64,000 nt of DNA from Lachnospiraceae bacterium (GCA_021771695.1 JAETON010000004.1:62001-126000); one strand, 5' to 3'; positions 18,041 through 28,268 are shown, counted from the stretch's first letter. Program-made: numbers and translations. The notes: a model not told the origin generated them from the letters alone.

Positions 18041-18505
18041 TTATTTAAAAATTCTTCGGATTGTTACAATCTTTCTATATCTTGCATTCTTAGAAATCTT
18101 AATTCCACCTCTTGGATATGGTGCAGAATTGCTTGCGTGAACAATCTTATTATTTCCCATATAAATAGCAACATGACCGCTGTAACAAATAATATCTCCC
18201 GGTTTTGCCTTTTTCAAACCGCCTTTTACTTTCTTTCCAACTCTTCTCTGTCCGCTGGATGAATGCGGAAGACGTTTTCCAAACTTTCTGTAAACTGACA
18301 TTGTAAATCCAGAACAATCAGTTCCTCTTGTTAAACTTGATCCACCATATTTATATTTATTACCTACGAATTTCTTCGCATAATTTACAACCTGCTGTCC
18401 TTTGGATGCTGCCTGAGCCTCTTTTTCACTTGTATGTACTGACATTGTAAATGCGGCAGCTGCCATCATAACTAAGACTAGTGTTTTTGCAAATAAACGT
18501 TTCAT
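18041..18505 (-). CDS. Secreted NlpC/P60 peptidoglycan endopeptidase
   Basis: 154-residue secreted hydrolase of the NlpC/P60 family, which cleaves D-gamma-glutamyl bonds in cell-wall stem peptides. ATG 18505 follows CAGGAGAAAGT and begins a signal peptide (MKRLFAKTLVLVMMAAAAF). The catalytic Cys is in GTDCSGFTMSVY, the His in YSGHVAIYMG, and the third residue is the His of IVHASN. There is no separate wall-binding domain; the basic C-terminal tail may serve that role. The gene is monocistronic, with a consensus promoter and a perfect WalR-type box upstream. Confidence 0.93.
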   Translation of the reverse strand: MKRLFAKTLVLVMMAAAAFTMSVHTSEKEAQAASKGQQVVNYAKKFVGNKYKYGGSSLTRGTDCSGFTMSVYRKFGKRLPHSSSGQRRVGKKVKGGLKKAKPGDIICYSGHVAIYMGNNKIVHASNSAPYPRGGIKISKNARYRKIVTIRRIFK

Positions 18506-18570
18506 ACTTTCTCCTGATAAATTGTGATTATTATCAAAGTTTGTTTCATTTGTTCCTATCATTTGTTAAC

Positions 18571-18600
18571 ATTCTACAATAACACTCGCTATTTTGTCAA
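18571..18600 (-). promoter_or_regulatory. Promoter of NlpC/P60 gene
   Basis: On the minus strand TTGACA (18595-18600), an 18-bp spacer and TAGAAT (18571-18576). The start codon is about 65 nt downstream. Confidence 0.7.
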
Positions 18601-18626
18601 GACTTTTTTAAGTTTTTTTCATTTAC

Positions 18627-18643
18627 TGTAACATTTTTGTAAC
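18627..18643 (-). promoter_or_regulatory. WalR (YycF)-type box upstream of NlpC/P60 promoter
   Basis: TGTAAC-ATTTT-TGTAAC on the plus strand. Both half-sites satisfy the WalR consensus TGT(A/T)A(A/T/C) with the required 5-nt spacer. It ends 26 bp upstream of the -35 of a cell-wall endopeptidase gene, a placement suited to activation. Confidence 0.65.
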
Positions 18644-18647
18644 ATCT

Positions 18648-20699
18648 CTATTTTTTCTTTTGTTGTATTTCCAAAAATCTTTGAACAGTCACTACTTCTT
18701 TTTCACTGATTTCATATGGACTATATTTGGCTTTTTGTATAATTTCATGGACAGTTTTCCAACTATTCGGGGCTTTTCCGGTTAAATTATCTGTAAAATC
18801 AACATATTTATTTAGTTTTTTTTCATAATACAGTATTTTCTCACGATTGCTGTACGACTGCCAAAGACGTTTTTTACGTAACATTTTTAACAAACGGTAG
18901 AGTCCACAGAGAAAAGCTATACTTGTCATAAATATTACAATCCATTTAACATTTTCCAGAAATTCTTTTTTTGTAAATGGAATGCGCTTTTGATTCTTTT
19001 CGTTTGTTTGTATCTTTTGATATACCTCTTTTCCCGTATACTCACCTGTTACATCCACTGGTATCCAGCCAATATTGGTGACATATACTTCTGCCCATGC
19101 ATGTGCATCGTAATCTGTCACCTGTGCACTTCCATTCTTCCATTGATCTGCACGGATCTTATATCCTTCTACATATCTGGCAGGAATTGAGCAGCTTCGG
19201 AATAAAAATACTGCTGCTGACGCATATTGAGTACAAAACCCCTTTTTGCTGTCTTCCAAAAAATATAAAACCGGATCTTTCCCCTCCGGAGTCAGTCCCG
19301 GACGATAGGTATATTCATAATTTTTCTTCAAGAAATTTTGTATACTTTTTGCTTTTTCGTACAATGTATTCCCCTGCACAGCTTCTGTATACTGTCTTTG
19401 GATCTTTTCTCTGATATTTTCCGGCACTTTTAAGTAAGTTTCTTCTATGTAATTCTGATATCCCTGCATCCCATAAAAATAATTGGACTCGATTTCCGAG
19501 TTTGACAATCCTTCCAATATACTTTCCTGAACTTTTCCTTCCAATTTCAGAAAATCCATAGAATCTTTCATACTATAATAGCGAATCTGATATTGCTTTT
19601 CGGCATTTGTCTTTATAATCGAAGTATCCCCGGAAACAATTCCTTTCATTTCATTGATATCTGCAAAATACGGCATAAGAACCGATGCATCATTCTTTTT
19701 CTGATAAGCAATGGTTAATTCCCTGTCTCCATGAAAAAGGTCTTTCTGTTCCTTTTCCGGTATCAATTCATCAATTTTTAGTTCTGGAAATAAAAATGGC
19801 AGTCCAAGAGCAGATTCTCCTGCAAATATTTTTGCCTCTTCTTCTTTTGTCTTCCATACTCCATTTTGATAATCACCACTGACATATCCTTTTAAATATA
19901 ATGTTTCTTCATGATCATCTACAGAAACCCGGAACAATTTTGTCCCTGAAAGAGATACTGCCCCTGTTTTTCCAATTTCACCATTTCCAATACCGCCGGT
20001 GACTTGATACTCATCCCCCTGTACAGCTTTTCGGACCTGCAGTAAAACAAACCTTTTTACCGCAGTCTCCTCCGGCACCACAACTTGATCATAAAAGTAA
20101 AGCGGTATTACAATAATGAAAAATGCTGCAAAAAGAATCCCTCCAAATTGTATATGATTTTTCCGAAAATTATAATACGCAGCCCATGCTCCTAAAAACA
20201 GAAGAAAAGCAGATGTAATAGCATAAGGTGCCAAAATCATCACAACTACTTGAAAAAGGCTGGTAAAAACAAATAAACTCAAAGGCTTATACCGCATCAC
20301 TCCAATCAGAAGCCCAGCACACAAGAAAAAGAAAAAGACTGCCAAGACACTGTCTACACGGCTGTGATCCAAATCTACAGAAACATAGTAATAAAATCCC
20401 ATATCTGTACTTTGATTAATTGCATCAGTCATTTTATTACTAATAATCCGAAAACCATTGATTAATGCCTCTCGTTTCATCAGCAGCAATCCCGCAATCA
20501 TTAAAATATAACACGGGATTGTCCATTTGACATAATCAATCAATATACAAGAAGCCAGTAAAACCAATGCTCCTGTTATTACCAATGCCCAATGATACTG
20601 CTCAATGTAAAATCCCGCAAAAATACTTTGAATCATTGCTGCAAAAATCAGTGCAAGCATCATATATTCAGTTTTCTGCTTCCATTGGTATTCCATCAT
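18648..20699 (-). CDS. Membrane transglutaminase-like protein (TgpA type)
   Basis: 683-residue membrane protein. The N-terminal third (about 1-205) has six or more hydrophobic helices. A long extracytoplasmic region follows, with a transglutaminase-like core: catalytic Cys in GFCTQYASAAVFLF, His in DYDAHAWAEVYV, Asp in GWIPVDVTGEY. Another membrane helix (VKWIVIFMTSIAFLCGLY) and a cytoplasmic DUF4129-like tail end the protein. The start codon overlaps the stop of the DUF58 gene (ATGA). The MoxR-DUF58-transglutaminase trio is a recurrent bacterial module; its physiological substrate is not known. Confidence 0.88.
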   Translation of the reverse strand: MMEYQWKQKTEYMMLALIFAAMIQSIFAGFYIEQYHWALVITGALVLLASCILIDYVKWTIPCYILMIAGLLLMKREALINGFRIISNKMTDAINQSTDMGFYYYVSVDLDHSRVDSVLAVFFFFLCAGLLIGVMRYKPLSLFVFTSLFQVVVMILAPYAITSAFLLFLGAWAAYYNFRKNHIQFGGILFAAFFIIVIPLYFYDQVVVPEETAVKRFVLLQVRKAVQGDEYQVTGGIGNGEIGKTGAVSLSGTKLFRVSVDDHEETLYLKGYVSGDYQNGVWKTKEEEAKIFAGESALGLPFLFPELKIDELIPEKEQKDLFHGDRELTIAYQKKNDASVLMPYFADINEMKGIVSGDTSIIKTNAEKQYQIRYYSMKDSMDFLKLEGKVQESILEGLSNSEIESNYFYGMQGYQNYIEETYLKVPENIREKIQRQYTEAVQGNTLYEKAKSIQNFLKKNYEYTYRPGLTPEGKDPVLYFLEDSKKGFCTQYASAAVFLFRSCSIPARYVEGYKIRADQWKNGSAQVTDYDAHAWAEVYVTNIGWIPVDVTGEYTGKEVYQKIQTNEKNQKRIPFTKKEFLENVKWIVIFMTSIAFLCGLYRLLKMLRKKRLWQSYSNREKILYYEKKLNKYVDFTDNLTGKAPNSWKTVHEIIQKAKYSPYEISEKEVVTVQRFLEIQQKKK

Positions 20700-21640
20700 A
20701 ACTCCATATCATACACATAATCTTCTACATTTTGTCCACGACTGCCAAGCGTAATTTTTATCATATCTTGTTCACTTTCTGCAATCGGCTGCTTCAAATT
20801 TTCACGAAAGATTTTCGTAAACAATTCTTCATATTGTTCGAATGACTTTAAAAAATAACAGCTTTCCCCAAAAAATATTTTCTGTGGTATTCCCTCATCC
20901 AGCAAAAATCCGGATACAGAATAGAATACAGAAAAATAATCCGAATACTGCTTCTTTTTTAAGTCTGAAATATCCAGTGCAATGGCTGTTGGATCTGCAG
21001 TTTCATCCTCTGATTTCCGCACATAAAGTTCTCCTTTGCCGGCAAATAATTTCCAGTGGATTCTTGATAATCTATCTCCCGGATGATACATACGGATTCC
21101 ATCATATTCAAACCCTTCTTCTTCCAGCCGTATTTTTTGAAGTTTATCGTTCATTGCCTCCAACGGAAATCTTTTTGGCATAACAAGGACCTCTTCTTCC
21201 ATAAACAGTTCCTTTTTTACTGTATATAACCCCGTCAAATCTCTCCATTTTAAGGAAACAAAACGAATTTTATACAAATCACATTCCTGAAATTTCCGCT
21301 TCATCAAAATTTGATCCTTTTCTAACTTTCCCCATGGAAAACGAATCGTCTTTTTCCGCTTTTTTCCTCGAAGTACAGATTCTATCACATATTCCAGTTC
21401 ACACCGCCGTGTGTTTAGAAACCTCCGCCCGTCAATTTTGCAGGCAGCTTCCAACACATCATTCTCTATCAAAATCCGTTCTTTTAATTCTACGGTTAAC
21501 CCCATTTGCTGTTTTTCTTTTACCGCAGAATAAATTGAAAAAATGAGAACAAGAAATAAGGATGCCGTAAGACATCCCCCTATCCAGTTCCAATATAACA
21601 GCCAATAAACGATACTTAAAATTATAAAAAAGAAATACAT
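20696..21640 (-). CDS. DUF58 family protein (MoxR-associated)
   Basis: 314-residue protein with two N-terminal membrane segments and a C-terminal DUF58 domain, recognised by GDRLSRIHWKLFAGKGELYVRKSEDE-type residues (in two parts around positions 200-225). ATG 21640 is preferred over an in-frame GTG at 21652, because GAGGTG lies 4 nt upstream of the ATG and overlaps the GTG. It lies between MoxR and the transglutaminase, overlapping the latter by 4 nt, and probably acts with MoxR in maturation or assembly of a membrane or envelope complex (inference from family context). Confidence 0.88.
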   Translation of the reverse strand: MYFFFIILSIVYWLLYWNWIGGCLTASLFLVLIFSIYSAVKEKQQMGLTVELKERILIENDVLEAACKIDGRRFLNTRRCELEYVIESVLRGKKRKKTIRFPWGKLEKDQILMKRKFQECDLYKIRFVSLKWRDLTGLYTVKKELFMEEEVLVMPKRFPLEAMNDKLQKIRLEEEGFEYDGIRMYHPGDRLSRIHWKLFAGKGELYVRKSEDETADPTAIALDISDLKKKQYSDYFSVFYSVSGFLLDEGIPQKIFFGESCYFLKSFEQYEELFTKIFRENLKQPIAESEQDMIKITLGSRGQNVEDYVYDMEL

Positions 21641-21648
21641 CGTCCACC

Positions 21649-22599
21649 TCACTGATTCCCCTTTGGCAGAGGGACAGATTTTAAGATTTCTTTCAATATG
21701 TCATCGCTGGTTTTCTTCTGAATTTTCGCTTCCTTACTCTTGATAACCCGGTGTCCCGCTGTTACAAAAAAGACATCTTTGATGTCCTCCGGTACTAAAT
21801 AAGTCCGATTGGACAAATATGCATTGGCTTTTGCCATCTGAAGCAGTGCAATCGTTCCTCTTGGACTTAACCCCAGCTCCAAATTTTTAGAACGTCTGCT
21901 TGCATTTGCCAGACTTACCACATACCGCAAAATATCATCATGTACAAAAACCTGCTCGACTTCCTGTCGTATTTCCATCAATTCATCTATCGTAATCTGT
22001 TCTTTCATCTGATCAATTGCAATATTCACCCTGCCCTGTTTTAACATTGTAACTTCACTTTCCTGATCTGGATATCCCATAGAAATACGAATCATAAAAC
22101 GATCCAGCTGCGATTCTGGCAGAGAATGTGTTCCTATAGAACCCAAAGGATTCTGTGTTGCTATCACAACATATGGTTTCGGAAGCTCTCTGGTAACTCC
22201 ATCAACGGTAATTCTTCCTTCTTCCATTGCCTCCAACAATGCAGACTGTGTTTTTGGAGAAGTTCGATTAATTTCATCTGCCAGCAGCAAATTGGTCATA
22301 GCCCCGCCTTTTTGATATTCAAACGTTCCTGTTTCCGGCTTGTACACAGAAAATCCTGCAATATCTGCAGGCATAACATCTGGTGTAAACTGGATTCTTT
22401 GATAATCCAGTCCTAAAACCTTAGAAAAAGATAACGCCAAAGTTGTTTTTCCAACCCCTGGAATATCTTCAATCAAAATGTGTCCACTGGCTAAAATTGC
22501 AGTCATAACCTGCCGGATAATTCGATTCTTGCCAATAATTACTTTTCCAATCTCATTCATTGCCTTTCCGGCCTGCTCACAGATGAATAACTCCTTCAT
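21649..22599 (-). CDS. MoxR-family AAA+ ATPase
   Basis: 316-residue AAA+ chaperone-like ATPase. Walker A IPGVGKTTLA (Lys51), Walker B LLLADEIN, sensor-1 VIATQNPLG and the arginine-containing LDRFMIRI follow in the family order. Found immediately after nhaC (gap 4 nt) and before DUF58, as in MoxR modules elsewhere. In other bacteria these ATPases act in cofactor insertion or complex assembly; the client here is unknown. Confidence 0.93.
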   Translation of the reverse strand: MKELFICEQAGKAMNEIGKVIIGKNRIIRQVMTAILASGHILIEDIPGVGKTTLALSFSKVLGLDYQRIQFTPDVMPADIAGFSVYKPETGTFEYQKGGAMTNLLLADEINRTSPKTQSALLEAMEEGRITVDGVTRELPKPYVVIATQNPLGSIGTHSLPESQLDRFMIRISMGYPDQESEVTMLKQGRVNIAIDQMKEQITIDELMEIRQEVEQVFVHDDILRYVVSLANASRRSKNLELGLSPRGTIALLQMAKANAYLSNRTYLVPEDIKDVFFVTAGHRVIKSKEAKIQKKTSDDILKEILKSVPLPKGNQ

Positions 22600-22603
22600 A
22601 CAT

Positions 22604-24085
22604 TTATCCCCGCTTTACATTTACTAAAATAATTCCCATTACAATTACCAGCATTGCCGCAGCTGCCATTAATCCAAAATACCCATTTCCAGTAATTCCA
22701 GCTGTAACATATCCAATGGCTGCACATCCTGCTACTGTAAAAGCATACGGCATCTGTGTTGACACATGGTCAATATGTTTACATTGTGCTCCGGCAGAAG
22801 ATAAAATCGTTGTATCTGAAATCGGTGAAATATGATCGCCGCAGACTGCACCTGCAAGAATCGCTCCTACGCAGACTGCCATCATCATAAGATTTCCACC
22901 TAAAATTGTAACCGAAATTGGGATTAAAATACCAAAAGTTCCCCAAGATGTTCCTGTTGCAAAAGCAAGTCCCATAGAAATAAAGAAAAATATCACAGGC
23001 ATAACTATAACTGCCATAGTGCTGCCGCCAATGGCCGTTTTTACAAAACCTTGAATATTTAAATACTGTTCACTGCAGATTCCTGATAATGACCATGCAA
23101 GACATAAAATCATAATTGCAGAAGTCATCGATTTAAATCCTTGTACAAAACTTCCGCAAAAATCTACAAATGCAATAACTTTTCTTGGAACATACAATAA
23201 GAAAGTAAAAATCAGTGTCAAAAATGAGCCTAACACAAGACTTCTTGAACTGGAACAATTTGCAAAAGCATCAATAATTGACGCACCTCGAAAAAATCCA
23301 CCTGTATACAGCATAAATGTAATACAGGATAAGATCAAAAATATAATCGGTAAAATCAAATCCAAAACTTGTCCGCGGCCTACAATCTGCATTTCCTCTT
23401 CACCGTCCACCTCTAATTCTTCTGTTTCATGATTTAATTCATATTGCCTCATTTTAGAATAATCTACATTTACAACAAGCAGAGAAATTAAAAATACCAA
23501 AGTTAACAACGCATAATAATTAAACGGAATTGCACGGATAAATAACGAAAATCCATCAATATTACTGTTTTCGGGCAGAGAAGAACCAACCGCTGCCGCC
23601 CAGCTGGAAATCGGAGCAATAATGCATACCGGTGCCGCTGTAGCATCGATCACATAAGCTAATTTTGCTCTTGTAATTTTATATTTATCTGTTACCGGAC
23701 GCATAACTGTTCCAACCGTCAGACAATTAAAATAATCATCTACAAAAATCACGACTCCAAGACACATCGTTGCAAGCAATGCCTGTCTTTTGGTTTTGAT
23801 AGCCTTAGAAGCCCATTTCCCATAAGCTCTGGAAGCACCGGATTTTGTAATTAATGCAACTAAAATCCCTAATAGAACAAGAAAGATTAAAATATCACAG
23901 TTGCCTCCAATCTTCTCTGACATAATCGAGAAAATCGTATCCATCGCATGAATCGGATGGAAGCCATGATACATAAGGGCTCCTGATGCAATTCCTATCA
24001 TCAGTGATAAATATACCTCCTTTGTTATTAACGCCAAAACAATGGCGATTACCGGCGGAAATATTGCCCAAAATGTACCTGTCAT
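22604..24085 (-). CDS. nhaC: NhaC-family Na+/H+ antiporter
   Basis: 493-residue polytopic membrane transporter with about 12 hydrophobic segments. Family features include VVIFVDDYFNCLTVGTVMRP and ATAAPVCIIAPISSWAA, the GTSWGTFGILIPI segment and HISPISDTTILSSAGA. ATG 24085 follows AAGGAGAAAAAAACAA. It sits 14 nt behind the aconitase-family gene. NhaC relatives also include organic-acid/Na+ exchangers, so sodium/proton exchange is the default and not a proven substrate; the neighbouring hydratase makes a carboxylate plausible (inference). Confidence 0.88.
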   Translation of the reverse strand: MTGTFWAIFPPVIAIVLALITKEVYLSLMIGIASGALMYHGFHPIHAMDTIFSIMSEKIGGNCDILIFLVLLGILVALITKSGASRAYGKWASKAIKTKRQALLATMCLGVVIFVDDYFNCLTVGTVMRPVTDKYKITRAKLAYVIDATAAPVCIIAPISSWAAAVGSSLPENSNIDGFSLFIRAIPFNYYALLTLVFLISLLVVNVDYSKMRQYELNHETEELEVDGEEEMQIVGRGQVLDLILPIIFLILSCITFMLYTGGFFRGASIIDAFANCSSSRSLVLGSFLTLIFTFLLYVPRKVIAFVDFCGSFVQGFKSMTSAIMILCLAWSLSGICSEQYLNIQGFVKTAIGGSTMAVIVMPVIFFFISMGLAFATGTSWGTFGILIPISVTILGGNLMMMAVCVGAILAGAVCGDHISPISDTTILSSAGAQCKHIDHVSTQMPYAFTVAGCAAIGYVTAGITGNGYFGLMAAAAMLVIVMGIILVNVKRG

Positions 24086-24099
24086 TTGTTTTTTTCTCC

Positions 24100-26379
24100 T
24101 TAATTTCTATAATAGTTAATCAAACATCCTTTTAGGATAATTTCTCTCTCATCATCGGTTAATTCACCAAGTGTTAATGTAATTTCTTTCATTCCTTCGT
24201 TTACCACATAAGCTGGAATCTTCGTCAGCTTATCTTCTACTGCCATCTTAATATCCGGAATGAAAATGTAATCTTTATTCTTAAATGGAAGTTTTCCTTC
24301 CTCAATGGTAAATGGAAGCATACCCCAGTTAATTAAATTAGAACGATATCTCTTTGTTGCATATTCATTCGCAATGTTTGCCCATCCGCCTAATACTTTC
24401 TGACAGGATGCCGCCTGCTCACGCGCAGAACCATCTCCCGGCTTCACAGCAAAAATAGTACTTCCAATACCTAAATTTGTTTTGTTTACATCCGCATACA
24501 TCTCTTTTATTTTATCAAGCATTGGTTTCACTTCTGGGAATGCTTCTTCAGGACACTCCCCGGCTTCAATGGCTTTCTGTGCTGTCTGTACTTCTTTTGC
24601 AAGACCTACATAAGCAGGATCTTTTCTGGATAATGCAAACTCAGCCAGTCCCAATGGATTAGAACGGTAAGAAGATGTTTCTCCAGATGGAATCAATTCA
24701 TCTGTCGTTGTTACCGGATCATGAATCTCAGAAACTACCTTTAACAGCATATTCTCCGGCAGTGCAGACATTTCCGGCCAGTCCTTAATATTTGGCCCAA
24801 ACTGAATTTCCACAGAAGGATCTGCCACACCTTTACTGTCAAATACTCTATTTTCATAAATTGTTTTATCAAAGTGGTATTTTGGAATAAAATCACTTGC
24901 TTCTACATCTGTTGCAGGAGTTAAATATCCCTGATTTGCTGCAGTCGCTGCAATAGAACGTGCATCCATCAATGCAACAGAGGAAATCTGTCCGCTCTGC
25001 AGCTTAGAGCCTTCTCTGTTCGGGAAGTTTCTGGTAGAATGACGGATACTAAACGCATTGTTTGCAGGTGTATCTCCGGCACCAAAACATGGCCCGCAGA
25101 ATGCAGTCTTTACGATTGCTCCTGTCGCCATCAAATCTGCAACTGCTCCATTTTTAACTAATTCCATATAAATTGGTGTACTTGCAGGATATACACTTAA
25201 GGTAAATTCATTGGAACCGATGCTGGCACCTTTCAAAATATTTGCTGCCTCGCAGATATTTTCATATCCTCCACCGGCACATCCGGCAATGATTCCCTGA
25301 TCTACATATAATTTTCCATTACGGATTTTACTTTGCAGTGAATAATCTACCGCACCATCTAAGCTGACTAATGCACGTTTCTCAACATCTGCCAGAATAT
25401 CCTCAAGATTTGCATTGACTTCTTCAATCGTATATGTATTACTTGGATGGAACGGCATGGCAATCATTGGTTTTACTTTATCTAAATCAACTTCAACGAT
25501 TCCATCATAGTATGCAACTGCACCAGGATTTAACTCTTTGTATTCTTCTTCACGCCCATGAATCTCATAAAATTCTTTGATTGTATCATCTGTTCTCCAA
25601 ATAGAAGAAAGGCAAGTTGTTTCTGTGGTCATTACATCCACACCGATACGGAAATCTGCACTTAAATTTGATACGCCCGGTCCTACGAATTCCATAACCT
25701 TATTGTTTACATATCCTTTTTCAAATACAGCACCAATAATAGCAAGGGCAACGTCCTGAGGTCCAACTCCTTTGGCTGGTTTTCCTTTTAAGTAAATTCC
25801 AACAACTCCCGGCATATTAATATCATAAGTTCTGTTTAATAACTGTTTTACCAGTTCCGGTCCGCCTTCACCCATTGCCATTGTTCCAAGAGCACCATAA
25901 CGGGTATGGCTGTCGGAACCAAGAATCATCTTTCCTCCGCCTGCAAGCATTTCTCTTGCAAATTGGTGGATAACTGCTTGATGCGGCGGTACATACATTC
26001 CACCGTATTTTTTCGCTGCGGTCAAACCAAACATATGGTCATCTTCATTGATTGTCCCACCAACTGCACAAAGGCTGTTATGACAATTCGTCAAAACATA
26101 CGGTACTGGAAATTTTTCAATCCCTGATGCTCTCGCTGTCTGGATGATTCCTACAAATGTAATGTCATGGGAGGTCAGCTTATCAAATTTAATCTGAAGC
26201 TTCTCCATATTCCCGGATGTATTATGTTCTTTTAAAATGCCATAGGCAATTGTATTCTTCGCTGCTTCTTCTTTCGCTGGAACATTCCCAACCAATTGAT
26301 TTAACTGTTCTTTGTCAGATTCTTTCACCAAAGTCGTTCCATTTACAAGATATGCACCTTCTGAAAATAAATTAATCAT
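24100..26379 (-). CDS. Aconitase-superfamily hydratase
   Basis: 759-residue member of the aconitase superfamily. The start is ATG 26379 ([12 protein letters not shown]), with GGAGGAGAGAGAC upstream. Visible family features: [20 protein letters not shown], the Fe-S segments [11 protein letters not shown] and [11 protein letters not shown], the [20 protein letters not shown] region, and a C-terminal swivel domain with [14 protein letters not shown]. It could be citrate/isocitrate aconitase, but it resembles the divergent bacterial hydratase branch (YbhJ-like) more than AcnA or LeuC, so the substrate is left open. First gene of a probable five-gene unit with nhaC, moxR, DUF58 and the transglutaminase. 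Confidence 0.8.
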   Translation of the reverse strand: MINLFSEGAYLVNGTTLVKESDKEQLNQLVGNVPAKEEAAKNTIAYGILKEHNTSGNMEKLQIKFDKLTSHDITFVGIIQTARASGIEKFPVPYVLTNCHNSLCAVGGTINEDDHMFGLTAAKKYGGMYVPPHQAVIHQFAREMLAGGGKMILGSDSHTRYGALGTMAMGEGGPELVKQLLNRTYDINMPGVVGIYLKGKPAKGVGPQDVALAIIGAVFEKGYVNNKVMEFVGPGVSNLSADFRIGVDVMTTETTCLSSIWRTDDTIKEFYEIHGREEEYKELNPGAVAYYDGIVEVDLDKVKPMIAMPFHPSNTYTIEEVNANLEDILADVEKRALVSLDGAVDYSLQSKIRNGKLYVDQGIIAGCAGGGYENICEAANILKGASIGSNEFTLSVYPASTPIYMELVKNGAVADLMATGAIVKTAFCGPCFGAGDTPANNAFSIRHSTRNFPNREGSKLQSGQISSVALMDARSIAATAANQGYLTPATDVEASDFIPKYHFDKTIYENRVFDSKGVADPSVEIQFGPNIKDWPEMSALPENMLLKVVSEIHDPVTTTDELIPSGETSSYRSNPLGLAEFALSRKDPAYVGLAKEVQTAQKAIEAGECPEEAFPEVKPMLDKIKEMYADVNKTNLGIGSTIFAVKPGDGSAREQAASCQKVLGGWANIANEYATKRYRSNLINWGMLPFTIEEGKLPFKNKDYIFIPDIKMAVEDKLTKIPAYVVNEGMKEITLTLGELTDDEREIILKGCLINYYRN

Positions 26380-26448
26380 GTCTCTCTCCTCCTGCAATGC
26401 AATTTTCTAATAATTATAGCATAAAAGCACAAATTATGAAAGATATAA

Positions 26449-26520
26449 AAAGCACACACCCCTCAAAACTATTCCCTCACTGCGTTCCGTCCAGATTCAT
26501 TCTTTGGAGTGTGTGTTTTA
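26449..26520 (-). terminator. Terminator after MraY-type gene
   Basis: On the minus strand ACACACTCC (26507-26515) pairs with GGGGTGTGT (26453-26461), allowing a T-G pair, across a loop of about 45 nt, and is followed by GCTTTTTAT. The minus-strand sequence beyond it contains TGC-TATAAT (around 26413-26421), a probable extended -10 for the aconitase-family gene. Confidence 0.65.
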
Positions 26521-26544
26521 CTTCTATAACTTCTATATTTAATT

Positions 26545-27519
26545 TTAAATAATCAGCATATATACAGTTGCAATAGATATTACAATCTGAATAATCGCAA
26601 AGCGGAATACTGTCTGTGTATTGGACCATCCAATCTGTTTTCTTACATGATCATGGAGCGGCATGGTAGTATTCTTAAAAATATGTATCTTTAAAAATCT
26701 CAATAATGCAACTTTAATTAACCCAAGTCCCCCATCTACAATTAAGACCAAAGCTGCTAATAGGAACAAGAAAGGACTTCCTGTTTTTAAAACAGCGATA
26801 CTAATGAAAATACCCATGGCACGGGAACCGGCATCCCCCATCATCAGCTTGCTTGGTGTTGCATTGTACCAAAGATACCCAAGAATACATACAACAAACA
26901 ATAAGATCATATAAGAAAATTCTGAAAAAATTCCTCTCGGTTTTAATGTTATTTCATTAATAACATAAATCGTAACCAATGTAATAATTGTTAGGGTTCC
27001 GGAAAGTCCATCCACCCCATCCGAACAGTTGGTTACATTAATCGCCGCCCATACTAAAATAATCGTTAAAATGAAAAATACTGCCGGATGAATCCATACA
27101 TCCATTCCAATTGTTGCAATACGAATTTCTGTGCCGTTAAAATAAATATAATTTAATGCAACAACCGCTGCTACCAAAAAGTCAAGAATTCCTTTCTTAT
27201 ATTCATTCCAAGGTTCATCCGCCGCATCATCCATATATCCTGTCAGCATTTCAATAAATACTAATACAAGATAAATAGCCATTTCTACAGATAATTCTCC
27301 AAAAAGTAATGCAGCCGCGGTAAATACAGAAATGAAAATAATTCCTGCACCTCTTGGTTTTCCTGCAGACAGTTTGCCATTATGTGCAAAATCTCTACCC
27401 ATATCTTTTGGTAAATAATCATTTAATTTTGATGTCAGAATACAGGTCATAGCAAATGCTGCAATGACTCCAATAAATGCCGTGATTGGTAAAACACCTC
27501 CGGCGATCCAATTAATCAT
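26545..27519 (-). CDS. mraY: MraY-type phospho-N-acetylmuramoyl-pentapeptide transferase (GT4 family)
   Basis: 324-residue membrane transferase with about ten hydrophobic segments. In the family it moves phospho-MurNAc-pentapeptide to undecaprenyl phosphate, making lipid I. Catalytic motifs are visible: GYMDDAADEP (DD), NVTNCSDGVDGLSG, MMGDAGSRAMG and MPLHDHVRKQIGWS, the last being the MraY-type histidine motif. The N-terminal SAGKPRGAG stands in place of the usual K-x-GTPTMGG motif, so it is somewhat divergent. It is monocistronic and not in a dcw cluster, so either this is the sole MraY in an unusual place or a related GT4 transferase. Confidence 0.75.
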   Translation of the reverse strand: MINWIAGGVLPITAFIGVIAAFAMTCILTSKLNDYLPKDMGRDFAHNGKLSAGKPRGAGIIFISVFTAAALLFGELSVEMAIYLVLVFIEMLTGYMDDAADEPWNEYKKGILDFLVAAVVALNYIYFNGTEIRIATIGMDVWIHPAVFFILTIILVWAAINVTNCSDGVDGLSGTLTIITLVTIYVINEITLKPRGIFSEFSYMILLFVVCILGYLWYNATPSKLMMGDAGSRAMGIFISIAVLKTGSPFLFLLAALVLIVDGGLGLIKVALLRFLKIHIFKNTTMPLHDHVRKQIGWSNTQTVFRFAIIQIVISIATVYMLII

Positions 27520-27623
27520 TGGTTTATCCTCCCGTTATCTTTTGATTTACTACAATACTTTATAACACAATTACTTAGTATAGCATGGTTTTCAAATAAT
27601 GCAAATGTTAATTCATTCCTTTT

Positions 27624-28268
27624 TTATGCTTCTTCTTTCATTCTCCTTACAGTTTCTAACAAAGTCTGGGAAGCCTCTTTTATATTTTCAGCTCCAAAAA
27701 TTGCAGATACAACGGCGGCTCCGTCTACATTTGTTCCCTTTAAATTCATAATGTTATTTTCTTTGATCCCCCCAATGGCTACAACTGGAATTGACACTGT
27801 ATCACAAATTTTTTTCATTTCTTCCAAGGATACAACTGATGCATCTGTCTTGGTAGGTGTCGCACAGACTGCACCAACCCCAAGATAATCAGCTCCGCCT
27901 TTTTCTGCCTTTACTGCCTCTTCCACATTATGTGCAGATACTCCAATAATTTTATCATCTCCAAGAAACTTCCTAACTTCTCCCACCGGCATATCATCTT
28001 GTCCCACATGGACACCGTCTGCTCCAGATTTTAATGCTACTTCTATATTATCATTGATTACAAAAGGAACCTCATATTTATCTGCCAATTGTTTCATTTC
28101 CAAGGCCTCCTGTAAAAAATCTTCTTCTGATAAATTCTTTTCCCGAAGCTGCAAAAATGTAATTCCTCCATCTAAAGCCTCTTTTACTTGTTCCATTAAC
28201 GTTTTTGGCCCTGTCCATGCTGTATCTGTTACAGCATATAAGGTCATCGCATCAGCACTTACTTTCAA
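27624..28268 (-). CDS. thiE: Thiamine-phosphate synthase
   Basis: Joins HMP-pyrophosphate and HET-phosphate to thiamine monophosphate. 214 residues in a TIM-barrel: LYAVTDTAW, QLREKNLSEEDF, VPFVINDN, GADGVHVGQDD, IIGVSAHN, DYLGVGAV and VAIGGI all match ThiE. The best-supported start is a TTG at 28268, with AAAGGGG 7 nt before it; ATG 28247 has no ribosome-binding site. It overlaps the end of thiM by 17 nt. No TPP riboswitch is visible upstream of thiM, so control by thiamine would need another mechanism. Confidence 0.95.
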   Translation of the reverse strand: MKVSADAMTLYAVTDTAWTGPKTLMEQVKEALDGGITFLQLREKNLSEEDFLQEALEMKQLADKYEVPFVINDNIEVALKSGADGVHVGQDDMPVGEVRKFLGDDKIIGVSAHNVEEAVKAEKGGADYLGVGAVCATPTKTDASVVSLEEMKKICDTVSIPVVAIGGIKENNIMNLKGTNVDGAAVVSAIFGAENIKEASQTLLETVRRMKEEA

